Assembly: GCF_004210375.1 (NCBI RefSeq)
Contig: NC_134833.1
Coordinates: 149,598,127-149,662,126 of the forward strand
DNA from: Tachypleus tridentatus
Lineage: Eukaryota > Arthropoda > Merostomata > Xiphosura > Limulidae
Reading direction: 5' to 3'
DNA: 64,000 nt
Notes under the pieces: model-generated
The model's input: the letters and a program-made list of their open reading frames with translations, nothing else
What the model was told of the DNA's origin: nothing
Database searches by the model: none
Translations under genes and position numbers: made by a program
Part shown: in pieces, positions 15,201 through 27,098 of the stretch
Position numbering within the stretch: the stretch's first letter is position 1
Layout of the letters: every line of letters begins with the position of its first letter

Positions 15201-18200
15201 TAAACAACAAAAGTATCACACTGTTTGTATCAGTTATTATTGTAAATAACAAAGTACATCACACCGTGTCAGTTATTATTGTAAACAACAAATTATGTCA
15301 CACTGTTTGTATCAGTTATTATTGTAAATAACAAGTACATCACACCGTGTCAGTTATTATTGTAAATAACAAGTACGTCACACTGTATCAGTTATTATTG
15401 TAAATAACAAATACATCACACGCAGTATCAGTTATTATTGTAAATAATAAGTACATCACACTGTTTGTATCAGTTATTATTGTAAATAACAAGTACATCA
15501 CACTGTTTGTATCAGTTATTATTGTAAATAATAAGTACGTCACACTGTATCAGTTATTATTGTAAATAACAAATTACATCACACCGTATCAGTTATTATT
15601 GTAAATAACAAGTACATAACACTGTTTGTATCAGTTATTATTGTAAATAACAAGTACATCACACTGTATCAGTTATTATTGTAAATAACAAATTACGTCA
15701 CACTGTTTGTATCAGTTATTATTGTAAATAACAAGTACATCACACGTGTCAGTTATTATTGTAAATAACAAATTACATCACACCGTGTCAGTTATTATTG
15801 TAAATAACAAAGTACGTCACACTGTATCAGTTATTATTGTAAATAACAAGTACATCACACCGTATCAGTTATTATTGTAAATAACAAGTACATCACACTG
15901 TATCAGTTATTATTGTAAATAACAAGTACGTCACACTGTATCAGTTATTATTGTAAATAACAAGTACATCACACCGTATCAGTTATTATTGTAAATAACA
16001 AAGTACATCACACTGTATCAGTTATTATTGTAAATAACAAGTACATCACACCATTATCAGTTATTATTGTAAATAACAAAGTACGTCACACTGTATCAGT
16101 TATTATTGTAAATAACAAAGTACATCACACCGTATCAGTTATTATTGTAAATAACAAGTACATCACACTGTATCAGTTATTATTGTAAATAACAAGTACA
16201 TCACACCGTATCAGTTATTATTGTAAATAACAAGTACATCACACTGTTTGTATCAGTTATTATTGTAAATAACAAGTACGTCACACTGTATCAGTTATTA
16301 TTGTAAACAACAAGTATGTCACACTGTTTGTATCAGTTATTATTGTAAATAACAAGTACATCACACCGTGTCAGTTATTATTGTAAATAACAAGTACGTC
16401 ACACTGTATCAGTTATTATTGTAAATAACAAGTACATCACACCGTATCAGTTATTATTGTAAATAATAAGTACATCACACTGTTTGTATCAGTTATTATT
16501 GTAAATAACAAGTACATCACACTGTTTGTATCAGTTATTATTGTAAATAACAAGTGCGTCACACTGTATCAGTTATTATTGTAAATAACAAAGTACATCA
16601 CACCGTATCAGTTATTATTGTAAATAACAAAGTACATAACACTGTTTGTATCAGTTATTATTGTAAATAACAAGTACATCACACTGTATCAGTTATTATT
16701 GTAAATAACAAGTACGTCACACTGTTTGTATCAGTTATTATTGTAAATAACAAAGTACATCACACCGTGTCAGTTATTATTGTAAATAACAAGTACATCA
16801 CACCGTGTCAGTTATTATTGTAAATAACAAGTACGTCACACTGTATCAGTTATTATTGTAAATAACAAGTACATCACACATTATCAGTTATTATTGTAAA
16901 ATAACAAGTACATCACACTGTATCAGTTATTATTGTAAATAACAAGTACGTCACACTGTATCAGTTATTATTGTAAATAACAAGTACATCACACCGTATC
17001 AGTTATTATTGTAAATAACAAATTTACATCACACTGTATCAGTTATTATTGTAAATAACAAATTACATCACACCGTATCAGTTATTATTGTAAATAACAA
17101 AGTACGTCACACTGTATCAGTTATTATTGTAAATAACAAAGTACATCACACCGTATCAGTTATTATTGTAAATAACAAGTACATCACACTGTATCAGTTA
17201 TTATTGTAAATAACAAAAGTACATCACACCCATTATCAGTTATTATTGTAAAAATAACAAGTACATCACACTGTTTGTATCAGTTATTATTGTAAATAAC
17301 AAGTACGTCACACTGTATCAGTTATTATTGTAAACAACAAGTATGTCACACTGTTTGTATCAGTTATTATTGTAAATAACAAGTACATCACACCGTGTCA
17401 GTTATTATTGTAAATAACAAGTACGTCACACTGTATCAGTTATTATTGTAAATAACAAGTACATCACACCGCATCAGTTATTATTGTAAATAATAAGTAC
17501 ATCACACTGTTTGTATCAGTTATTATTGTAAATAACAAATTACATCACACTGTTTGTGTCAGTTATTATTGTAAATAACAAGTACGTCACACTGTTTGTA
17601 TCAGTTATTATTGTAAACAACAAGTATGTCACACTGTTTGTATCAGTTATTATTGTAAATAACAATTACATCACACCGTGTCAGTTATTATTGTAAATAA
17701 CAAGTGCACGTCACACTGTTTGTATCAGTTATTATTGTAAATAACAAATTACATCACACACCATTATCAGTTATTATTGTAAATAACAAGTACATCACAC
17801 TGTTTGTATCAGTTATTATTGTAAATAACAAGTACGTCACACTGTATCAGTTATTATTGTAAACAACAAGTATGTCACACTGTTTGTATCAGTTATTATT
17901 GTAAATAACAAGTACATCACACCGTGTCAGTTATTATTGTAAATAACAAAGTACATCACACGTATCAGTTATTATTGTAAATAACAAATACATCACACTG
18001 TTTGTATCAGTTATTATTGTAAATAACAAATTTACATCACACCGTGTCAGTTATTATTGTAAATAACAAGTACATCACACTGTTTGTATCAGTTATTATT
18101 GTAAACAACAAGTATGTCACACTGTTTGTATCAGTTATTATTGTAAATAACAAGTACATCACACCGTATCAGTTATTATTGTAAATAACAAGTACGTCAC

Positions 18201-20004
18201 ACTGTATCAGTTATTATTGTAAATAACAAATTACATCACACTGTATCAGTTATTATTGTAAATAACAAGTACATCACACTGTTTGTATCAGTTATTATTG
18301 TAAATAACAAATTACATCACACACTGTATCAGTTATTATTGTAAATAACAAAGTACGTCACACTGTTTGTATCAGTTATTATTGTAAATAACAAGTACAT
18401 CACACCGTGTCAGTTATTATTGTAAATAACAATTACATCACACCATGTCAGTTATTATTGTAAATAACAAGTACGTCACACTGTATCAGTTATTATTGTA
18501 AATAACAAGTACATCACACCGTATCAGTTATTATTGTAAATAACAAGTACATCACACTGTTTGTATCAGTTATTATTGTAAATAACAAGTACATTACACC
18601 GTGTCAGTTATTATTGTAAATAACAAGTACGTCACACTGTTTGTATCAGTTATTATTGTAAATAACAAGTACATCACACCGTGTCAGTTATTATTGTAAA
18701 TAACAAGTACATCACACCGTGTCAGTTATTATTGTAAATAACAAGTACGTCACACTGTATCAGTTATTATTGTAAATAACAAAGTACATCACACCGTATC
18801 AGTTATTATTGTAAATAACAAAGTACATCACACTGTTTGTATCAGTTATTATTGTAAATAACAAGTACGTCACACTGTATCAGTTATTATTGTAAACAAC
18901 AAGTATGTCACACTGTTTGTATCAGTTATTATTGTAAATAACAAGTACATCACACCGTGTCAGTTATTATTGTAAATAACAAGTACGTCACACTGTATCA
19001 GTTATTATTGTAAATAACAAGTACATCACACCGTATCAGTTATTATTGTAAATAATAAGTACATCACACTGTTTGTATCAGTTATTATTGTAAATAACAA
19101 GTACATCACACTGTTTGTATCAGTTATTATTGTAAATAACAAGTACGTCACACTGTATCAGTTATTATTGTAAATAACAAGTACATCACACCGTATCAGT
19201 TATTATTGTAAATAACAAGTACATAACACTGTTTGTATCAGTTATTATTGTAAATAACAAATTACATCACACTGTATCAGTTATTATTGTAAATAACAAG
19301 TACGTCACACTGTTTGTATCAGTTATTATTGTAAATAACAAGTACATCACACCGTGTCAGTTATTATTGTAAATAACAAGTACATCACACCGTGTCAGTT
19401 ATTATTGTAAATAACAAGTACGTCACACTGTATCAGTTATTATTGTAAATAACAAGTACATCACACTGTTTGTGTCAGTTATTATTGTAAATAACAAGTA
19501 CGTCACACTGTATCAGTTATTATTGTAAATAACAAATTACATCACACCGTATCAGTTATTATTGTAAATAACAAGTACATCACACTGTTTGTATCAGTTA
19601 TTATTGTAAATAACAAGTACATCACACCGTATCAGTTATTATTGTAAATAACAAGTACATCACACCGTATCAGTTATTATTGTAAATAACAAGTACGCCA
19701 CACTGTTTGTATCAGTTATTATTGTAAATAACAAGTACATCACACTGTATCAGTTATTATTGTAAATAACAAGTACGTCACACTGTTTGTATCAGTTATT
19801 ATTGTAAATAACAAGTATATCACACCGTGTCAGTTATTATTGTAAATAACAAGTACATCACACCGTGTCAGTTATTATTGTAAATAACAAGTACGTCACA
19901 CTGTATCAGTTATTATTGTAAATAACAAGTACATCACACTGTATCAGTTATTATTGTAAACAACAAGTACGTCACACTGTTTGTATCAGTTATTATTGTA
20001 AATA
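6254..20004 (+). repeat. 38/42-bp satellite array, main block
   Basis: About 13.75 kb of tandem units. The basic unit is 38 bp: ATCAGTTATTATTGTAAATA followed by ACAAGTACATCACACTGT. A 42-bp form has an extra TTGT (ACTGTTTGTATC instead of ACTGTATC). By length there are about 350 units. Each unit contains the dyad GTTATT-ATTGTA-AATAAC, a 6-bp stem with a 6-nt loop. Variable sites are mostly CG/CA/TG alternatives: TACGTCAC, TACATCAC and TATGTCAC, and CACCGT against CACTGT. Some variants recur in a fixed order, so segments were amplified as blocks. Indels such as AAATTAC or AAAGTAC in place of AAGTAC are common on the left and in the middle and rarer near the right end. No gene is visible. Confidence 0.97.
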
Positions 20005-21152
20005 CTACAGAGACATTGAGTCATTTTTTTAAAGAAACAATGTTAAAACATGTAAGGAACACATTTCAGAAGGAATGACAAGACTGAGTTCACTTTGGAT
20101 TAAACATGACTTCTTTCCCAATAATATAAACAGAGTTTGGCCTAAGGGTTTAATTGTTGGATATTTTTCATCCCAAACATGATCTAAATAGGGTTAATAA
20201 TGTACAACAAACTTGATATGTTTAAATGTTAGAAATATTAGGCATTTTTCATTGCAAATTTAAATCTGAAATACTGATATTTCTGGAATCATGCTATTCT
20301 TTAAAAAAGCCTTCTTTCCCTTTACTAAATTATTATGTAAATATTTTTTGGCAGACACTCTGGGCATATTGGCGCAATTGTTATAAATACATCGTTCACT
20401 CTCTCTCTCAGGATTTGGTTAATCGTGTACTCTGGAGGGTCAGGTGCTCTGTGAGTTCTTCCTCCTTCCTTCACTTACATGATCATGCAGTGCTGGTTGG
20501 TATGGCTACTGCTTTAGGGTCAGTGGGCTGAATTTCTCCAACCCTTTTCAGGGGAATGTCCATATACTGGTTTCATACATTTATAGATATTATCTGCTCT
20601 ATCAGTAGGAAGTCTAGTTTGATGGTGGCCTTTTTTTTCCCCTCACTTTTATATATATTTATTATTTATTTATTTACATATTTTTATTTTCCATTTTATT
20701 TTTGTGTTTAAATAAATGTTGATCGGGGAGAAGTGTTTAAGACTATCTTCATCGTGTAAGAGGTACCCGTCTAGTTCACATAATAATTCATTTTCATCCA
20801 TTTTATCAAAATATGTTATTGTACTGTGTAGAAGTCTATCTGGTATGGCAGGTTTATAAATACATATCCTTTCCTAAAGTATAAATTGAATTTCTATTAA
20901 GTCACTGTGACCAATCATACTGAATTATATAGTTTTGATATTGAAGAGGTTCATATTTTATGGTGTATTTATTGTCCACCTTTTGGTCATTGAGGTGGTT
21001 TAATAGTTCACTCACTTATTAATTCACATAATTTGATATCTTTTTTGGGATGATTTTTACTGGTCAAAGTTGTTTACCTGAGTTGAATAATTTGATGTCT
21101 GTAATTAATGGTAATTCTTGTGGTTTTAGGTGCTGCTGTATCAACATTTGAT
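20005..21152. other. Unique sequence between satellite and duplicated segment
   Basis: About 1.15 kb of non-repetitive AT-rich DNA with a T/AT-rich run near 20625-20710. A 101-codon + strand frame (20226-20531) exists, and a pyrimidine-rich AG (CTCTCTCTCAG) lies at about 20400-20411, but the translation resembles no family I know and has no clear donor. I call no gene. This stretch is absent at the second satellite/duplication junction near 58148. Confidence 0.6.
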
Positions 21153-21281
21153 AAGATTTTAGAAATTATTGATATAGTTTCTGAGATAATTTATAATATT
21201 TCAGCTTATAATATGTTATATTTGTCCTTTGCTGTGTTAGTAATTCCACCAAATCTTATAAATATAAAATAAAACAAAAAA

Positions 21282-21538
21282 ACACTAAGCTACATGAGGG
21301 CTATCTGCAATAGCCGTCCCTAATTTAGCAGTGCAAGATTAGAGGAAAGACAGAGAGTCATCACCACTCACTGCCAACTCTCAAGATACTCTTTTTCCAA
21401 TGAATATATTGGGATTGACCATAACATTATAACACCCCACTGCTGAAAGGGTGAGCATGTTTGGTGTGATCGGAGTTCAAGCCCACGACTCTCAGATTAA
21501 GAGTCTAGCACCCTAACCACCTTGCCATGCTGGGCCTA
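21282..21538 (-). mobile_element. tRNA-derived SINE, family 1 (degraded)
   Basis: On the minus strand it reads from the head (GGCCCAGCATGGCAAGGTGG) through a B-box-like segment, the diagnostic body, and a tail containing CTGCTAAATTAGGGACGGCT. It is more diverged than the copies at 34.2 and 38.0 kb. It lies inside the duplicated segment and so recurs at 58277-58532. Confidence 0.85.
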
Positions 21539-21754
21539 AAATAATGCTGGCTCATTGAACACTCTTAAATTTGCTACAAGTGAGTTAACTGTAACTCTAA
21601 AGTTGTTAAATTGAATAATGCCATATACCCACTTTGAATGAAGGTAGCTTTATTATGTATGATTAGATGTAAACAAGGATTACTGTTGCTTTAAACATAC
21701 AAGTAATCTTTGAAAAGGTTCATGCTTATGTAGATGAGGCTAGGGGTGTAGAGA

Positions 21755-22400
21755 TTGGTGTACCTGGATTTTCAGAAAGCATTTGACAAAGTGCCACATA
21801 AAAAGGCTTGTAAATAAACTTATCTCTATAGGTGTGGGGATAAGTTAACTAATTGGACAGAAGAGTGGATAGATGGAAGAAAATAGAGTCATGGCAAACA
21901 GAGGTCAGTCAAACTGAATTTATGATGCATGTGTGGAGGACCTGAGGGTTCAGTCTTAGGACCATCACTTTTTTTTTTATTTATTTACATCAATGAAACA
22001 GATGAAGGAATGGTCACTACATTACTGGAGAGGATGCTGTTGATTTACAAAAGATTTAGATCATTAAGTGAGTTCTGTAAATAAATGGCAGATTGGTTTT
22101 AATCATAATAAATGCAAGATAATACATGTGGGTTATCATGATTTGAATGGGAATAACCTTAACAGTGCCATGAAAGAAAGGAGTCTTGGTGGGATAGTTG
22201 ACCAGTCTCTTAAGCTATCCAATCAGTGTGCTGTTAGGAGGGCAAATGGTATTTTAGGTTGTATCTACAGACATATTGAGTACAAGTTATAATTTCATTG
22301 TACAGGCCACTGGTTAGGCCATATTTAGAGCATTTATTTCAGTCTTTGGCTCCTTACATTATGAAAATGAATTGTTGGGATAGTTCAAAGAAGAGTTACT
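21755..22400 (+). pseudogene. CR1/Jockey-type LINE reverse-transcriptase remnant, copy 1
   Basis: Conceptual translation across broken frames gives the order expected for a non-LTR retrotransposon RT. First comes YLDFQKAFDKVPHK (about 21761-21803), then a W-x-x-EWIDGRK block. Next is a GS-LGP-LFF-IYIN block (about 21945-22000), and then NKWQIGFNHNKCKIIHVG with IVDQSLKLSNQC and RRANGILGCIYRHIE (22068-22283). The FADD/YADD catalytic box expected just before NKWQIGFN is not recognisable. Stops and frameshifts interrupt the frame, so this is a dead fragment. Family placement rests on these motifs; the exact clade is inferred. Confidence 0.85.
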
Positions 22401-23096
22401 ATTAATAGAATGGTACCTGGGTAGGAGGGTTTATCATGACAGGAGAAATTAAGATTTCTGAAATAATTTTCTCTTGAAAGTTAAGGAGGATCTAATTGAT
22501 GCATCATCTTTTTTCATACTTAAGGGTGAGGAAAGTAAAGAGAAATCACAAATATCAATTTTTTGAGGGGTAGGGTTCAACTCAACGAAGATAGTTTTGT
22601 TTTTATAACAGGATGGTTGACCTTTGGATGTTGCAGAAGCAGTAAATATAAGAGAAAGTTTACTTTAGTAAGCTTTAAATATATGAATAATAAGGGCTTA
22701 CTTTAAGATTTTTATCCATTAACAAACAAGTGGGCAGGACTAAAGAAAAAAATACAAATATTACACATTTGTAACAACATGGGTTCTTGTGTTACAGATC
22801 CTGTTTGTAATGTTTGGCGTTACTCCCACTAACATTGCACGTCAGGATACACCTGTAACTCTTTATCTTGTAACTGCAACTGTCATTAAGGCACTCTCTC
22901 ATCCTTCTTCTGCTGTATGGGATGTTGTTTTATCAACAGTGGTTCAGTTATTGGTTCCTGAACCTTGTTTGTTATTACAGTATGTACTGTTGGTGAATTT
23001 CCTAAGCTTCTTCAAATTGCCCAGATTGTATCCATCTAGAAGGATGGTGATCCTGATTGTATGGAAAATTATCAACCTGTGTCCATTTGTTTGTGC

Positions 23097-24174
23097 TGTT
23101 GAGTGTATAGTATACAACAGAATTATCATGTTTGTACACAACAATAAGATCAATCTATTTCAGTAACCATAAATCTACTGGAAGGTGTCTATTATGAATT
23201 ATTACTATTACAGAGATTATTAAGATTTATGAAGCCAATAAATCTTCGTCACCTAAATATTTCCAAGGCATTTTATAGCATTAACCAAACACGTTTACTT
23301 TAATCATGAGTTCATTATATTCTAATGGTAATATTTATAGCATTCTTAAAACATAATTGATAAATATAATGGTCATTATAATGAACAGGAGTCTTCTTTG
23401 TGAAGTTCTTGGCACCCACTCTTATCTCTTGTTTATGTAAATAATTTACTTGTGGTATGTAACTGTTTGACCTTGTGTATCAGTCTCTTGGTGTATAGGC
23501 TGTTACTCTTGTCGACTGTTTTATATGGTGAATAATGAGTTGTGTTCTCTTTCTACTTAGTTCCTTCACAACTGCTTGACTTAAACTATATGTAAACTAC
23601 AATATATTATTACAGGTTAATAATGGTTTGAGTTTAAGTAGCATTACTCTGTTGAGGGTTGATTCAGTAAAGGTTCTTGGACTTACTATTCAGAATAATC
23701 TCACACAGGATAAAGAAACAAAATGATTGCCAATGTAGTTTATATAGTGATCTGGTGTAAGAGGGTTTTTCTGCTGTGGGTCTTGTATCAAATCTGTAAT
23801 GCCATCTTCCAAAGTCAAATGACTTTTTGTGTTTGAGGCTCCCACTTTGGTGGGAGACCAACGTGACTATAACAAAGAAGGCCTTAAGGCATATGATAAG
23901 TGTTAAAAATACAAAACTGTTTCAATTTAAGTATAGTGCAAGTGTTAAGTTTAATTATTTTTTAGAAGCAATAGTTTATTAATGTATAAGTGGATAATTA
24001 TTAGTTAAACTAAATAAACTTGAAGCTCCTGTATATTTTTTTCTTCTATACAAACACACAAGATTTCTTTTATGTTATATTATGAAATGTGTACGACTGA
24101 TTTATGGTTTTATTCATGGACTATAAGTGCAATATATATTTATGAATTGTTGTGAAGTGGTGACTGTTGTATTC
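23097..24174. other. Intergenic or intronic, no gene seen
   Basis: AT-rich sequence with only short chance reading frames on both strands (22789-23166, 22944-23153 and 23664-23861 overlap or fall here). None shows a recognisable domain or convincing splice sites. Confidence 0.5.
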
Positions 24175-24291
24175 GTCCCCCGCTAGTACAACATTAAGTC
24201 TATGGATTTACAACACTAAAATCAGGGGTTCGATTCCCCTCGGTGGACTCAGCAGATAGCCTGATGTGGCTTTGCTATAAGAAAACACATT
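24175..24291 (+). mobile_element. tRNA-derived SINE, family 2
   Basis: A short element beginning GTCCCCCGCTAGTACAACAT with an anticodon-like loop in GGATTTACAACACTAAAATC and a B box in GGGGTTCGATTCCCCT. It ends in AGCAGATAGCCTGATGTGGC and TTTGCTATAAGAAAACACA. Relatives lie at 32995, 34851 (minus strand) and 42996. The ATTTACAA loop resembles a Val(TAC) tRNA. The head lacks good acceptor-stem pairing, so it is a SINE rather than a tRNA gene. Confidence 0.85.
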
Positions 24292-25848
24292 TGTTGTACT
24301 ATTGCATCTTGACACTATAATCTAAGTTTTTCTTGCTTTCATCGAGCTTTAATTGCATCATAATATCTTGTGTGCAGAATGTTCTACACCTTTGTTAGGC
24401 TGTAAATACATAATTGTGAATTTAGCCTACAGCGTATATTTAGAGCATATAGTTGCATTTTTAAAACAATTATAACAGATTGTATTGTAATAACATAGTA
24501 GAGAAGAATAATTAATCTTGTTAAAGTGTGTTCTAAAGTAATTGAACCATCCTATATGAATTTGATGAAAAAAGAGAATTATTTGAAGTTTTGAACACAA
24601 TTGTGATAATCATCAGTGAAAGAACACTTGTGTATACTTGTTTTAATAAATTATTTTAAAACAAGTGGACTGTGTGCTGTTTTATTTGTTATTGAAATTC
24701 ATTGCTAAATATTCATAGACACCTACTGTAAAGAATCTGGCCCTTACATAAGACCTGACAAATGGCTTCCTCATATAACATCTGTTTATGATACACAGTT
24801 ATGATCTCTGGGTAGATGGATATTGGTGAAAACAAAATACACCATTACTGTCTTAAAATAAATCAGATAACTTACTTTAAGATAAAGCACCTTGAAGGCA
24901 TATGTTGCTAAGAACATAAACTGTGTTTCTGAAAAAGCTAACGATGTTAGTTATTTTAAAAACTCGCCTAACTTTCTGATTGATGTTTACTGACTATTAT
25001 TTATTATTGAATGATACAAAATACTGTAATATATTCAGTTACTTAACTTTGGCGGGAAATCACGTTACAAAGGTTGTAAAATAGATGAGGAAGTAGAACG
25101 TTTATTCTGTCGACAAATGAGACACAGGATGTTCTGCTTGCACGTCATGAGTTGTGATGAAACACATTTGGACAGAATGTTAATTCGGCTTTACTTCGTG
25201 TACGTGTGATTGTAGATAACTGCTCGTATCAAGTGGTAGTACGTGTATTGAATACGGGTTATATCTTACAAGTCTAGAAACTTACGACTAAAGTAAATAA
25301 GAACAGTTCGTCATTCTTACTATATCTGCTATATTTAGTGCCGACGAAGCCTATCGCACAATACCAGAACTAGAGAAGATAGCACTTATCTTATTGGATA
25401 AGACCTTTTGAAATATAGAACAATCAAAATGAGTGCTTATCTCATGTGAGATGACTTTCTAAAATGGGGAGTAATCGAACTGACGACCAACCAAATGTGA
25501 TTTTTCCGTTAAGGTACTCAACATGCAAGTTGGACAATCATCTCTCCGATGAGAGAAGCACAGCGCGTGGCTAAGTTAAATTGAACTCAAACGTTTATGT
25601 AAGAAATTTATTTCTTTGTTATTAGTAACGCTCAAAACTACAAAATATGCACCACAGATCTCGAAACTCATTTTCTAAAGTTATATATTTGAAGACTTCT
25701 TCCAGTATGTAAGTTTATGAGAATGGTAGTCAGACGTTAGTTGGAATTTACTAAATAAGTTAATAATTTTACGAGTTTGGTTGAGTGAGCCGAGAGAAGG
25801 TGAGGTAAGAAAGATAGAACAGTTATAATTTCTTTTATCATCACTCAC
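24292..25848. other. No gene seen
   Basis: AT-rich sequence. It would contain the intron downstream of the transporter exon at 25849-26068 on the minus strand. I searched for the next SLC16-like exon and did not see one. Confidence 0.45.
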
Positions 25849-26068
25849 CAGATAAATTCATTATGGCAGAAGATAGTGCAGTGGACCATGCAGCGTAGGC
25901 GTGGCTACAATGATAGGTGTCCACCAGAGCAACATACAATAGTCCAGAAGAACGGAACGCGCCAAAAAGACACATATTAATCCAGAAGCAGGAGATCGCA
26001 ACGATCCATTCCCACCTGATTGGACCGTGTAGAAGTGGTTTACCCAGCATTTTACAGATTATTCTAAT
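25849..26068 (-). CDS. SLC16/monocarboxylate-transporter-like N-terminal exon (partial)
   Basis: A single exon on the minus strand. It is bounded by a pyrimidine-rich acceptor (CCTGTCTTTGTAG just above 26068) and a consensus donor (GTGAGTGAT from 25848 downward). The first ATG is at 26050-26048 with A at -3. The coding part gives 67 codons plus one base (phase 1) and no stop before the donor. Residues 9-15 read GPIRWEW, where SLC16 proteins have the acidic-GGWGW motif. A hydrophobic helix follows (WIVAISCFWINMCLFGAF, about residues 15-32), then RSSGLLYVALVDTY, AYAAW and SSAIMNLSG. The order, the W in AYAAW and the exon end at NLSG match the first transmembrane region of monocarboxylate-transporter-like MFS proteins. 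No following exon is visible down to the satellite at 20 kb, so the gene may have a giant intron or be a fragment. The altered GGWGW motif allows a divergent paralogue or a pseudogene. Confidence 0.68.
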
Positions 26069-26540
26069 CTACAAAGACAGGATAGGTGGTTTTGTAACTT
26101 TGATAGCACGACGTCATATTCAATCACGACCAATCAAAGACTAAACTTGCATATGAAATTAAAACTGATTTGATTATAGTTGAACGGGATAAACACGTGA
26201 TTAAATTGAGGTGATGTGCCCTTGAAACGTAATGTCAGTGTACAACCATTCAAGTTATGTAATTTTAGAACATCGCACAGAGACGAAATATATATTTGAC
26301 AAAACCATGACGTCTTCATCTACTGAACAACATATTCTAACAGTCATTAAAACTTTTCAGTGAATTATTTTTCTATGTTATCAAACAGCATTCAGAAGGG
26401 CACTTTTAAACAGCACTGGACAACCTACGAACAAAGGTTTCACGTGCATGTTAAAAACAATATGATCAGTAGAGTTAGTTGGTGTAGTACTTGTAATATT
26501 ACTTGTTGAAATAAAATGTTCATGGTATTGTTCAGCGATT

Positions 26541-26985
26541 TACAGAAGAATCTATTACAGCTTGGTAACCTAGATACTTAATTAACTATAATTAATACTA
26601 TTTACAGAAGAATCTATTTCAGCTTGGTAACCTAGATACTTAATTAACTATAATTAATACTATTTATAGAAGAATCTATTACAGCTTGGTAACCTAGATA
26701 CTTAATTAACTATAATTAATACTATTTACTGAAGAATCTATTACAGCTTGGTAACCTAGATACTTAATTAACTATAATTAATACTATTTACAGAAAAATC
26801 TATTACAGCTTGGTAACCTAGATACTTAATTAACTATAATTAATACTATTTACTGAAGAATCTATTACAGCTTGGTAACCTAGATACTTAATTAACTATA
26901 ATTAATACTATTTACAGAAGAATCTATTACAGCTTGGTAACCTAGATACTTAATTAACTATAATTAATACTATTATTACATTACA
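26541..26985 (+). repeat. 62-bp tandem repeat, about 7 copies
   Basis: TACAGAAGAATCTATTACAG recurs at 26541, 26603 and 26665, giving a period of 62 bp, and continues to about 26985 with a decayed last unit. Units are nearly identical and include CTTGGTAACCTAGATACTTA and the near-palindrome TTAATTAACTATAATTAA. It looks like a recent local amplification. No coding signal. Confidence 0.95.
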
Positions 26986-27098
26986 TGAGATGCTTAATTA
27001 ACTATAATTAAAAAGATATTCTGAAATGTACTATTACATTTGTGCTATATGGATGTATAAATAACACAGTACTGTAAATAATAATAATGAATATATTT

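Larger units (their letters stand above)
21153..23096 (+). repeat. Duplicated ~1.94-kb segment, copy 1
   Basis: Matches 58147-60080 almost base for base. The visible differences are mainly one- to four-base indels (for example the homopolymer near 21970 and GAGTACAAG against GAGGTACAAG) plus a few substitutions. It contains a minus-strand SINE (21282-21538) and a LINE reverse-transcriptase remnant (about 21755-22400). Copy 1 continues into unique DNA at 23097, whereas copy 2 is cut by an N gap at the homologous position. Confidence 0.95.

Noticed and set aside
1..20004. CRISPR-like regular repeats
   Set aside because: Units are contiguous with no unique spacers, and the context is a eukaryotic genome.
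6254..20004. ACGTCA in satellite units as CREB-type sites
   Set aside because: It is a half-site generated by the CpG form of the unit. Nothing else suggests regulation.
20226..20531. 101-codon frame with a CTCTCTCTCAG acceptor inside
   Set aside because: No domain, no donor, and the frame on either side of the acceptor looks random.
24175..24250. Functional tRNA gene (Val-like)
   Set aside because: Same reasoning: it is a short SINE head repeated at four places with variable stems.
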